This document shows, piece by piece, positions 6,803 through 13,602 of a DNA stretch of 13,602 nucleotides. Source of the DNA: Sulfitobacter sp. (lineage in GTDB: Bacteria; Pseudomonadota; Alphaproteobacteria; Rhodobacterales; Rhodobacteraceae); the NCBI GenBank assembly GCA_026421135.1, contig JAPKCR010000015.1:1-13602 (forward strand). Reading direction: 5' to 3'. The notes beneath the pieces are model-generated. The model was not told where the DNA came from and did not search any database. It saw only the letters and a program-made list of their open reading frames with translations. Every line of letters starts with the position of its first letter. Positions within the stretch are counted from its first letter, which is position 1. Made by a program: the position numbers and the translations under genes.

Positions 6803-8120
6803 CGTTTGCAGCCTTGATAAAGATCATGGGATTTACAGCCTTGCCACCAATACGAACTTCATAGTGAAGGTGAACACCGGTTACCCGTCCTGAGGCCCCC
6901 ATATCACCTATATGCTGTCCGCGCGATACCCTTTGGCCAACTTTCACACGCATTTTTGACATATGCGCGTATCGTGTCTCGACGCCGAACTCATGCTGTA
7001 TCTTGACGAGCCGACCATATCCTGAGCCCCAGCCAGCGTGTGACACCACACCGTCCGCCGTAGCGTAAAGCGGAGTGCCGCTGCCTGCGGCGAAATCTAC
7101 GCCATTATGCATGCGGCGGCCGCCTGTCTTTGGATCACGGCGGAAACCGAACTGGCTGGTAAAGCGAAAGGCGTTCTTTACAGGGTTTGCAAAGGGGGCT
7201 TTTTGCGCAGCGATCCTGTACATGTTCAGCCGGTCCATCTGGTTCAACAGACGGTTGGCGCGCATTGTATCGGCTGATTGTTCTTCGCCACGTGTGGAAA
7301 AACTAAGCGGCATCAATGGACCGCCCTGACCGGAATAGCCACGGCGCACCGTTTCCAGCATCCGGTCTGTTGGCATGCCGGCGCTGCGGAACATTTTGTC
7401 CAGCGGGGCGACTGAAACGGTCATCGCTTCCTCAAGCTGGCGGAATATTGCATCGTTCTGGTCGCGCATAACGGCCAGCTTCTGGGTCAGATCTTCGGCT
7501 TGGACCAACGCGTCTTGGGCATCAATCACGACCTGGTCACGCTCTGCGGCGGTGCGGGCAAGGGCGGCGGCCAAAATGCTGATCGGCGCGGAAGACCCTG
7601 AATTTTGGGCTATTGCAGTGCCGCCTTCGGCAACGCTGCCTTCGATGGCGGCCAATTCCTGGCGCGCTTCTTCGCGTTGTTTCATGGTGTTGCGCAGGGT
7701 GGACTGGATCACTTCGATCCCGGTCTCCAGCTCGCGGCGGTGTGTTTCCGAGGCCAGCAATTCTGATTGCATGATCGAAATCTGTTTCAAAGCGGCGTTA
7801 AAGCGTTCCTGCGCAGCCACCGCTTCTTCGGCGCGGCCGTTGCGTTGCGCAGACAGATCGGACAGGCGGGCTTGGTACGTTCTTTGGTCGCGCTTGGCTT
7901 GTTCGCGGAAATTGCCCGACCCGATGCTGTCCATCAGCAAAATCGCCGTTGCAATGATCGCCCAGGCAACCAGCGCGGAACACCCGGCAAAGGCAACCAG
8001 CTGGGTCGCCGGTTTAAGACGTATGAAACGTGTGTCTGTATCGGATTTCAGAAATACGCGCCGTTCCGGAAAAGATTTTTCCAGCACCGCATGGGTTTTG
8101 ATTGCCAGCCTCGTTCGCAC
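6792..8120 (-). CDS. Membrane-anchored M23 (LytM) metallopeptidase, LmdC-like
   Basis: A probable peptidoglycan endopeptidase of 442 residues. It has a basic cytoplasmic tail (1-40, with RFIRLKP), one membrane helix (about 41-63), a periplasmic coiled-coil region (about 72-235), a linker, and a C-terminal LytM domain (about 318-435). All zinc and catalytic residues are present: HNGVD (His338, Asp342), YAH (His386) and HLHYE (His417, His419). It should therefore be an active hydrolase, not a degenerate activator. The start is a GTG at 8120; no ATG occurs in frame before the membrane helix, and residues 1-40 look conserved-family-like. An AAGGGA stretch upstream is a weak Shine-Dalgarno. It overlaps the downstream bactofilin gene by 11 nt. 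By analogy with Hyphomonas LmdC, the cytoplasmic tail may contact the bactofilin; that is inference. Confidence 0.92.
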   Translation of the reverse strand: MRTRLAIKTHAVLEKSFPERRVFLKSDTDTRFIRLKPATQLVAFAGCSALVAWAIIATAILLMDSIGSGNFREQAKRDQRTYQARLSDLSAQRNGRAEEAVAAQERFNAALKQISIMQSELLASETHRRELETGIEVIQSTLRNTMKQREEARQELAAIEGSVAEGGTAIAQNSGSSAPISILAAALARTAAERDQVVIDAQDALVQAEDLTQKLAVMRDQNDAIFRQLEEAMTVSVAPLDKMFRSAGMPTDRMLETVRRGYSGQGGPLMPLSFSTRGEEQSADTMRANRLLNQMDRLNMYRIAAQKAPFANPVKNAFRFTSQFGFRRDPKTGGRRMHNGVDFAAGSGTPLYATADGVVSHAGWGSGYGRLVKIQHEFGVETRYAHMSKMRVKVGQRVSRGQHIGDMGASGRVTGVHLHYEVRIGGKAVNPMIFIKAANDVF

Positions 8121-8254
8121 GTTTAGGTATCCCTTGTCCCGTCTCTACGTCATGCAACAGATCTTGAGCCTGCCGACCACGGGGCCGTTTGCATCCGACG
8201 TGCTTAGCCAAGGCCACCCCATCGGGCAAGCCTATTGCCCCCAATTGAGCGGTT

Positions 8255-8300
8255 TTTGAATAGTTTGACTAAAAGTTTGGCAAAAATTCGCCTATTCAAA
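8255..8300. repeat. Long-spaced inverted repeat in the AT-rich gap upstream of the LytM gene
   Basis: TTTGAATAG (8255-8263) and CTATTCAAA (8292-8300) are perfect 9-bp arms with 28 nt between them. The interval also holds a direct repeat of AGTTTG (8262-8267, 8273-8278). A shorter inverted repeat, GGGCAA/TTGCCC, lies at 8224-8240. This 197-nt gap (8121-8317) contains no gene. It should carry the promoter for the LytM-bactofilin operon and the 3' end of the DUF455 transcript. I found no clear -35/-10 pair and no T-tailed terminator. Confidence 0.4.
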
Positions 8301-8317
8301 GAGTTATTGCGGGCAAC

Positions 8318-9127
8318 TCATGCGGATTCGGTCAGCGGCCAATAAAAATCAGGCGGAATGCCTGCATCTGCGCGTTTTTCTTCGTTGAAGGGTGGCTTCA
8401 GCAAACCGTGAAAATACTTTCGCACAAGCCCGTGAAAGGCATCTTTCGGGTCCATCTCATGACGGCCGCATAAAAAGTGGAACCATTTCGATCCATAGGC
8501 CACATGTGCGACTTCCTCGGCATAGATCGTCTCAAGCGCTTCAACGGCTTGGGTGGATTTGGCCTGTTTGAAAATCTTGATCATGTTGGGCGTCACATCC
8601 AACCCACGGGCCTCAAGGACCATGGGCACCACCGCCAAACGCCCCATGAAGTCATCCGCCGTATCCTCGGCTGCGCGCCACATGCCCGCGTGGGCAGGCA
8701 AGGCCCCATAATGGCTGCCCAAAGCCTCCAGGCAATCGCACATCAGATTGAAATGTTTGGATTCTTCATCTGCCGCTTTGACCCAGTCGTCGTAAAATCC
8801 GATGGGCATTTTGATGTCTGTGAACCGCGCAATGATGTCCCAATGCAGGTCTACGGCGTTCAATTCGATATGGGCAACAGCATGCAACAAGGCGATGCGC
8901 CCTTCGGGTGATCCGGGTTTGCGATGCGGCACATCGCGGGGCGACAGCAGTTCGGGCTTTTCGGGGCGGGCCGGCTGCATCGGCGGGGTGGCCGTGCCGA
9001 TTTCGGGGATTTCACCCGCTGCGCGCGCCGCACGCCACTCGGCTGCAAAGCCATGTGACAGCGCGGTTTTTTCGCGACCATCTGCCGTGCGCAGCACCGC
9101 GTCGGCCATTTGTGCCAGCGGCATCAT
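8318..9127 (-). CDS. DUF455 family ferritin-like protein
   Basis: A 269-residue member of the DUF455 (COG2833) group, a ferritin-like four-helix family whose reaction is not established. Likely di-metal ligands can be placed: Glu88 (AHIELNAVDLHWD), Glu122 and His125 (DEESKHF), Glu172 (LEARGLD), and Glu205 with His208 (AEEVAHVAYG). Two ExxH motifs of this kind are typical of non-haem di-iron or manganese carboxylate proteins. Residues 1-75 are a separate N-terminal part rich in Pro. There is no signal peptide, so it is cytoplasmic. The start ATG at 9127 shares ATGA with the peroxiredoxin stop codon, giving translational coupling; the adjacent ATG at 9124 is an alternative. Coupling to a peroxiredoxin suggests oxidative-stress or metal-redox chemistry. 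Substrate unknown. Confidence 0.88.
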   Translation of the reverse strand: MMPLAQMADAVLRTADGREKTALSHGFAAEWRAARAAGEIPEIGTATPPMQPARPEKPELLSPRDVPHRKPGSPEGRIALLHAVAHIELNAVDLHWDIIARFTDIKMPIGFYDDWVKAADEESKHFNLMCDCLEALGSHYGALPAHAGMWRAAEDTADDFMGRLAVVPMVLEARGLDVTPNMIKIFKQAKSTQAVEALETIYAEEVAHVAYGSKWFHFLCGRHEMDPKDAFHGLVRKYFHGLLKPPFNEEKRADAGIPPDFYWPLTESA

Positions 9128-9585
9128 AGCGCGCGAACCGCTTCCAGCACCTCTTCGACATGACCAGGGACTTTCACTTTGCGCCAGATTCGCGCGATGT
9201 TGCCCTGCGCATCAACAAGAAATGTCGCGCGCTCGATCCCCATGGATTTCTTGCCATACATGTTCTTTTCAACCCACACGCCATAGCTTTCGGTCAGGTT
9301 CCCATCGTCATCGGCCAGCAAGGGAACGGTCAATTCGTGCTTTGCGGCGAATTTGTCATGCTTGGCCATCGTGTCGCGTGAAACGCCGAACACCTCGGCG
9401 CCCGCGTCCTTGAACGACTGCAGATGCTCTGAGAAACCGATGGCCTCTTTGGTGCAACCAGGGGTGTCATCGCGGGGATAGAAATACAAAACAACGGCTT
9501 TGCCCCGCAAAGCGGACAGGGTCACGTCGCCTCCGCCGGTAACGGGCGCGGTGAAATCGGGGGCGGGTTGAGAAATATCTGGCAT
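9124..9585 (-). CDS. bcp: Bcp/PrxQ-type thiol peroxiredoxin
   Basis: A thiol peroxidase of 153 residues that reduces hydrogen peroxide and organic hydroperoxides in the cytoplasm. The fold signature is intact: VVLYFYPRDDTPGCTKEA, with peroxidatic Cys44 in PxxxTxxC and the family Arg in RATFLVDAQGNI. The E. coli-type resolving cysteine five residues on is replaced by Ile49, and no other cysteine occurs in the protein. It must therefore work as a 1-Cys enzyme using an external thiol. The start at 9585 has AAAGAGA upstream. It is followed with a 4-nt overlap by the DUF455 gene and diverges from the AsmA-like gene. Confidence 0.94.
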   Translation of the reverse strand: MPDISQPAPDFTAPVTGGGDVTLSALRGKAVVLYFYPRDDTPGCTKEAIGFSEHLQSFKDAGAEVFGVSRDTMAKHDKFAAKHELTVPLLADDDGNLTESYGVWVEKNMYGKKSMGIERATFLVDAQGNIARIWRKVKVPGHVEEVLEAVRAL

Positions 9586-9603
9586 GGGTCTCTTTCTATT
9601 GTC

Positions 9604-9632
9604 TTGGAAGCCTTATGTTAGGATGGCATAGT
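9604..9632 (+). promoter_or_regulatory. Candidate promoter for the AsmA-like gene
   Basis: TTGGAA (9604-9609) and CATAGT (9627-9632) are separated by 17 nt and each match the sigma-70 consensus at four of six bases. Transcription would start near 9639, about 44 nt before the ATG at 9683. The 97-nt divergent gap must also hold the peroxiredoxin promoter. A TACTAT box on the minus strand (9633-9628), overlapping this -10, is one candidate, with no good -35. Confidence 0.4.
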
Positions 9633-9682
9633 AGAACGGCTTGGCGGAACTTAAAGCCCTAGCGACTTGAAAACGGACGGTC

Positions 9683-12600
9683 ATGTCAGACGAAACCGCC
9701 AGCACATCGGCAAAAAAAACCAAACGTCTTTGGCAGGCGACCAAATGGTCGTTGCTGTTTATCGTGCTGTGCGTGGCCGCGGTCGCAGGCACGGCGCTGT
9801 ATATGATCCGCAGCCCCATTGTGGTGCCCCAATGGGCCGAGGCCCGGATTGAGGCGCGGCTGGCACAGGACTTGCCACAAGCAAGGGTCAGCTTTGGCGA
9901 GATGGTGCTGAGCGTCGATGAGGGCTGGCGGCCGCGTATACGTCTTCAGGACGTCTTGATTGCAACCCCGACGGGGGCAGAACAGGCCGCATTTCGAGAA
10001 GTTCGCGCCAGTTTTTCCACCCGCGCCTTGTTGGAGGGGCAGATCAAACTGCGCGATCTTGCGCTGTCTGGCATTGTTGCGGATTTGCGCCGCGACAAGG
10101 ATGGCCGCGTGGCCTTGCGGGCAAGCGACTCTCAGGCCCCGGTCGAGCGGCGTGCCGCGACCATGCCCCAACTGATCGGTCAGTTGGATGAGGCGCTGCT
10201 GCTGCCCGCGCTGAGCCGGTTACGGTCGATCGACGTTCGCGCATTGACCCTAAGCTACACCGATCTGCGGTCCTCGCGGGCCTGGACGGCGGATGGTGGT
10301 CGCCTGCGCCTGAACCGTGATGGCGACACCCTGCGAATTTCAGCCGATCTTGCGGTGTTGGGTGGGGGGGCCAATGTGGCCACGCTGGCCGCGAACTACA
10401 CCAGCACCTTGGGCGATACAGCCGCGCAATTCGGAGTAACCTTTGACGGAGTCGATGCCGCAGATATTGCGGTGCAAAGCCCGGCATTTGCGTGGCTGAA
10501 TGTCTTGCGCGCGTCGATTTCGGGGTCTGTGCGCAGCAGCATTGACGAAGACGGCGGGTTCGAGCCGTTGAACGCCACCCTGCAGATTGGCAGCGGTGTG
10601 GTGCAGCCCAATGCCAACGCAACGCCGATACCCTTTGATGGGGTGCGCAGCTATTTCAGCTATCATCCCGATCAAAAGCTGCTTCAATTTGACGAGCTGT
10701 CGGTCCAAAGCCAATGGGTGTCAGGTCGCATCGAAGGTGAAGCCACCATCGGGGAGCTGAAAAACGGAAAGCTTAGCGATCTGACAGCCCAAATCCGGCT
10801 GCGCGATCTGGTAGCCAACCCTGCGGATGTTTATGCCCAGCCCATCAGCATCGACGGGGCTGATCTGGACCTTCAGATTACGCTGAACCCGTTCCACCTG
10901 AGCCTAGGGCGCATGGACATCAATGATGCCGATACAACGCTGAACGTCAGTGGCGCATTGACCGCAGGGCCGGACGGCTGGCAGGTTGCGCTGGACGCCG
11001 GCTTGAACGAAATATCGCCTGAACGGGTGCTGGAACTGTGGCCCGAGAATGCCAAGATCAAAACCCGCAAATGGGTGGCGGAAAATGTATATGCGGGTAC
11101 GTTGAAAAACGTCGATGTTGCCTTTCGATTGAAACCAAATGCGCCGCCGCAGACCTATCTAGCGTTTGATTTCCTTGGTGCCGAGGCCCGTTTCCTGCGC
11201 ACCATGCCCAATATTTCAAAGGCTAACGGTCACGCCAGCCTGCTGAAAAACCGCTTTGTCGCAAGTGTGGATTCCGGTCAGATCACGGCCCCCGAGGGCG
11301 GCGAGATCACGATCAGCGCGTCATCCTTTATTATGCCCGATGTCACGATCAAGGACACGCCGCCTGGGATCGTTCGACTGAATACGCAATCCTCGATCAC
11401 ATCGGTACTGTCTTTGCTGAACCTGCCACCGCTTAGCGTCATGGACAAAGCCAACCAGCCCGTAACCTTGGCCCAAGGCACAGTTGACTTGTCCGGTACG
11501 ATTTCGTTTCCGATGAAAAAAGGGTCCGATCCCAAACTGACCATCTTTGATATCAGCGGCGATCTGCTGGATCTGCACAGCGATGTTCTGGTTAAGGATC
11601 GCAGCCTTGCAGCTGATAAAATGTCGGTGGTTGTTTCCAACAGCAACATCACGATTAAAGGGCAGGGTAATATCGACGGCGTGGCGTTCGACGGTGGCTG
11701 GTCGCAGCCCTTGGGCCGCCCCGGTGCCCCAAGTGAGGTGCGCGCTGACATTGTGCTGGATCAAAACACGCTAGATACCTTCAAAATCAAACTCCCCCCC
11801 GGCAGTGTGTCAGGCAAGGGGCGCGCATGGTTCGCGCTTGATCTGGCCAAGGGGCGCACGCCGTCGTTCTCGATTACTTCTGATCTTAAGGGGGTGCGGC
11901 TGAACGTGCCGCAACTGGGCTGGGAAAAGCCTGCCTCTGCCACCGGGGCGCTGACGGTTGCGGGCAAACTGGGGCCGGTCCCCCAAGTCGATCTGATCGA
12001 GGCGCAAGCCGCAGGGCTGACTGCCAAGGGGTCCGTCAAGCTGGCCACTGGCGGCACGCTAGAGCGGGTACGCTTTGACACGCTGACCGTCGGCAACTGG
12101 TTCAACATGCCGGTAGATCTTTTGGGGCAGGGGGCGGGTAAGCCTGTGCAGGTCGTCGTGCGCGGTGGCAGCCTTGATATGCGCAAGGCTCAATTCGGCA
12201 ACTCAAAGCCCAGCGGGATTGCAGGTCCGCCTATGTTGCTCCAGCTTGACCGGCTTCAGGTTACCGACAAGATCGCGCTGACCAACATGCGCGGGCGGTT
12301 TGACATGGCTTGGGGCCTTGATGGGCGGTTTACCGCGAACCTGAACGGCGGCACGCCCGTGTCGGGCCGCGTGGTGCCACAAAACGGGCGCAGTGCGATC
12401 CAGCTGAGTTCAACGGATGCGGGCGGGGTTCTGCGTTCTGCAAATATGCTGAAACAGGTGCGCGGCGGCAATTTGACACTGACCCTGCTGCCTGTCGGAT
12501 CAGGTGGGGCCTTTGACGGACGTGCGCAAATCACCGATGTCACCATTCAGGACGCACCTGCAATTGCCGCGCTCGTCAATGCGGTGTCGGTGGTGGGGCT

Positions 12601-13045
12601 GGTGAACGAACTGAACGGCGATGGTATCTACTTTGACACGGTCGAGGCCGATTTTCGTATGACCCCCAACCGCGTGACCCTGACAGAAGCAAGTGCGACC
12701 GGCGCATCCTTGGGCATCTCAATGGACGGCGTTTTTGCCACTGATACAGGGCGTATGGCCCTGCAGGGGGTAATATCGCCGGTCTATCTTCTCAACGGCA
12801 TTGGCAGTTTCCTGACCCGCAAAGGCGAGGGATTGCTGGGCTTTAACTATACTTTGGGCGGCACGGCCAAGAACCCCGAAGTGTCGGTCAATCCGTTGTC
12901 GGCGCTGGCCCCCGGGTTTCTGCGCGATATCTTCCGTGCGCCACCGCCTGACTTGCCACCGGTTGACGGGGTTAGCGGGTCGACCTTGCCCCCCACGCAA
13001 GTTGCGCCGCAAAAACCGGTTGTAGCACCTTATGAGGGGCGCTAA
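9683..13045 (+). CDS. AsmA/YhdP-like envelope protein (DUF3971 and AsmA-like C-terminal region)
   Basis: A 1120-residue protein with a short cytoplasmic end, one membrane helix (about 21-42) and a very long periplasmic part made of repeated beta-strand stretches, as in the AsmA family. In E. coli, YhdP, TamB and YdbH of this family together move phospholipids to the outer membrane; AlphaFold-type models show a hydrophobic groove. Landmarks are SPIVVPQWAEARIEARLA (44-61), the DUF3971-type KTRKWVAENVYAGTLKNVD (460-478) and the C-terminal conserved block GRMALQGVISPVYLLNGIG (about 1021-1039) with GFNYTLGGTAKNPEVSVNPL, ending in a Pro-rich tail. E. coli YhdP is of similar length. The start has GGACGG upstream. 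It is followed 9 nt later by queA. The lipid-transport role is family inference. Confidence 0.88.
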   Translation: MSDETASTSAKKTKRLWQATKWSLLFIVLCVAAVAGTALYMIRSPIVVPQWAEARIEARLAQDLPQARVSFGEMVLSVDEGWRPRIRLQDVLIATPTGAEQAAFREVRASFSTRALLEGQIKLRDLALSGIVADLRRDKDGRVALRASDSQAPVERRAATMPQLIGQLDEALLLPALSRLRSIDVRALTLSYTDLRSSRAWTADGGRLRLNRDGDTLRISADLAVLGGGANVATLAANYTSTLGDTAAQFGVTFDGVDAADIAVQSPAFAWLNVLRASISGSVRSSIDEDGGFEPLNATLQIGSGVVQPNANATPIPFDGVRSYFSYHPDQKLLQFDELSVQSQWVSGRIEGEATIGELKNGKLSDLTAQIRLRDLVANPADVYAQPISIDGADLDLQITLNPFHLSLGRMDINDADTTLNVSGALTAGPDGWQVALDAGLNEISPERVLELWPENAKIKTRKWVAENVYAGTLKNVDVAFRLKPNAPPQTYLAFDFLGAEARFLRTMPNISKANGHASLLKNRFVASVDSGQITAPEGGEITISASSFIMPDVTIKDTPPGIVRLNTQSSITSVLSLLNLPPLSVMDKANQPVTLAQGTVDLSGTISFPMKKGSDPKLTIFDISGDLLDLHSDVLVKDRSLAADKMSVVVSNSNITIKGQGNIDGVAFDGGWSQPLGRPGAPSEVRADIVLDQNTLDTFKIKLPPGSVSGKGRAWFALDLAKGRTPSFSITSDLKGVRLNVPQLGWEKPASATGALTVAGKLGPVPQVDLIEAQAAGLTAKGSVKLATGGTLERVRFDTLTVGNWFNMPVDLLGQGAGKPVQVVVRGGSLDMRKAQFGNSKPSGIAGPPMLLQLDRLQVTDKIALTNMRGRFDMAWGLDGRFTANLNGGTPVSGRVVPQNGRSAIQLSSTDAGGVLRSANMLKQVRGGNLTLTLLPVGSGGAFDGRAQITDVTIQDAPAIAALVNAVSVVGLVNELNGDGIYFDTVEADFRMTPNRVTLTEASATGASLGISMDGVFATDTGRMALQGVISPVYLLNGIGSFLTRKGEGLLGFNYTLGGTAKNPEVSVNPLSALAPGFLRDIFRAPPPDLPPVDGVSGSTLPPTQVAPQKPVVAPYEGR

Positions 13046-13054
13046 GCGGCAGCC

Positions 13055-13602
13055 ATGAAACTAAGCGATTTTGATTTTGATTTGCCCGACGCGCTGATTG
13101 CCACGCGCCCCGCAGTGCCACGCACTTCGGCACGTTTGCTGGTGGCGGACGGCCCTGTACTGCACGATGAAACGGTCAGCGATCTGCCGAACTGGTTGCG
13201 TGCGGGCGATCGGCTGGTCCTGAATGACACCCGCGTAATCCCGGCGCGGCTGAACGGCCTGCGCCATCGCGACAGCGCCCAAGGACCGGTACAGGCCCGG
13301 ATCGAAGTAACCTTGCTGGAACCGCGTGCCGAGGGCACATGGGCCGCGCTGATCAAGCCGTTGAAAAAGCTCAAGATCGGCGAAGAGGTCGTGTTCAGCG
13401 ATGATTTGCGCGCAACATTAGAGGCGGTCGAAGACGGTCAGGGGCATCTGCGGTTCAACTGTGCAGGCGAAGATTTTGATGCGGCGCTAAACGCTGCGGG
13501 TGCCATGCCATTGCCCCCTTATATTGCCGCCAAACGCCCAGCAGACGCGCAAGATATGACCGATTACCAAACGGTGTTCGCGCGCAACAAAGGGGCCGTC
13601 GC
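13055..13602 (+). CDS. queA: S-adenosylmethionine:tRNA ribosyltransferase-isomerase (partial, 3' end outside window)
   Basis: QueA transfers and rearranges the ribosyl part of S-adenosylmethionine onto preQ1 in tRNA, giving epoxyqueuosine at the wobble position of tRNAs with GUN anticodons. About 182 of some 350 residues are visible. Family features are [20 protein letters not shown] at the start, [16 protein letters not shown] (50-65), RIEVTLLEP and [15 protein letters not shown], and MPLPPYI near the right edge. The ATG at 13055 is 9 nt after the stop of the AsmA-like gene, so the two probably share a transcript. No strong Shine-Dalgarno is seen; GAGGGG lies too far upstream, inside the previous gene. 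The pairing with an envelope gene gives no clear functional link. Confidence 0.95.
   Translation, partial: MKLSDFDFDLPDALIATRPAVPRTSARLLVADGPVLHDETVSDLPNWLRAGDRLVLNDTRVIPARLNGLRHRDSAQGPVQARIEVTLLEPRAEGTWAALIKPLKKLKIGEEVVFSDDLRATLEAVEDGQGHLRFNCAGEDFDAALNAAGAMPLPPYIAAKRPADAQDMTDYQTVFARNKGAV

Noticed and set aside
7375..8259. A 294-residue plus-strand open frame opposite the LytM peptidase
   Set aside because: It is a shadow frame, very Ser/Ala/Arg-rich with no domain, while the opposite strand encodes a complete M23 peptidase with all zinc ligands.
1..13602. Mobile elements, CRISPR arrays, phage, toxin-antitoxin, defence systems, tRNA or rRNA
   Set aside because: I read the gaps and gene ends for terminal repeats, spaced direct repeats and RNA gene motifs and found none. 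All genes belong to core chromosomal families.

Overview
The window is a stretch of core chromosome from an alphaproteobacterium, most likely of the Rhodobacterales (Roseobacter-type). Three things suggest this: an E1-beta pyruvate dehydrogenase subunit that carries its own lipoyl domain, the small ftsB gene placed directly upstream of pdhA, and an N-terminally anchored LytM peptidase overlapping a bactofilin gene. Base composition is fairly even and moderately GC-rich. I see no transposase, integrase, phage gene, CRISPR array, tRNA or rRNA, and no block of foreign-looking composition.

Layout. Positions 1-3107 (minus strand) hold the pyruvate dehydrogenase operon pdhA-pdhB-pdhC, with pdhC cut by the left edge. 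A 20-bp palindrome lies 41 nt upstream of pdhA. The divisome gene ftsB (3277-3576, minus) precedes it, and phosphoglycerate kinase (3740-4933, minus) lies further upstream. Diverging from pgk are two overlapping cyclophilin genes (5066-6119, plus), the first cytosolic and the second with a signal peptide. Their transcription meets that of a bactofilin/LytM-peptidase pair (6296-8120, minus), and each side has its own terminator-like hairpin in the 176-nt gap. Upstream of that pair are a ferritin-like DUF455 gene and a 1-Cys Bcp-type peroxiredoxin (8318-9585, minus), joined by an ATGA overlap. Diverging from the peroxiredoxin are a long AsmA/YhdP-like envelope protein (9683-13045, plus) and queA (from 13055, cut by the right edge).

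Themes. The left third covers central carbon flow (glycolytic kinase, then pyruvate to acetyl-CoA) with a cell-division gene inserted. The centre and right cover envelope building and maintenance: prolyl isomerisation in the periplasm, bactofilin-guided peptidoglycan remodelling, and probable lipid transport between the membranes. A redox/metal pair and a tRNA-modification enzyme complete it. All genes look intact; I found no frameshift or pseudogene.

I did not find a convincing new system. The items most worth a second look are the GANTC cluster upstream of ftsB, the palindrome upstream of pdhA, the overlapping bactofilin/LytM pair and the DUF455-peroxiredoxin pair. No gap exceeds about 200 nt.
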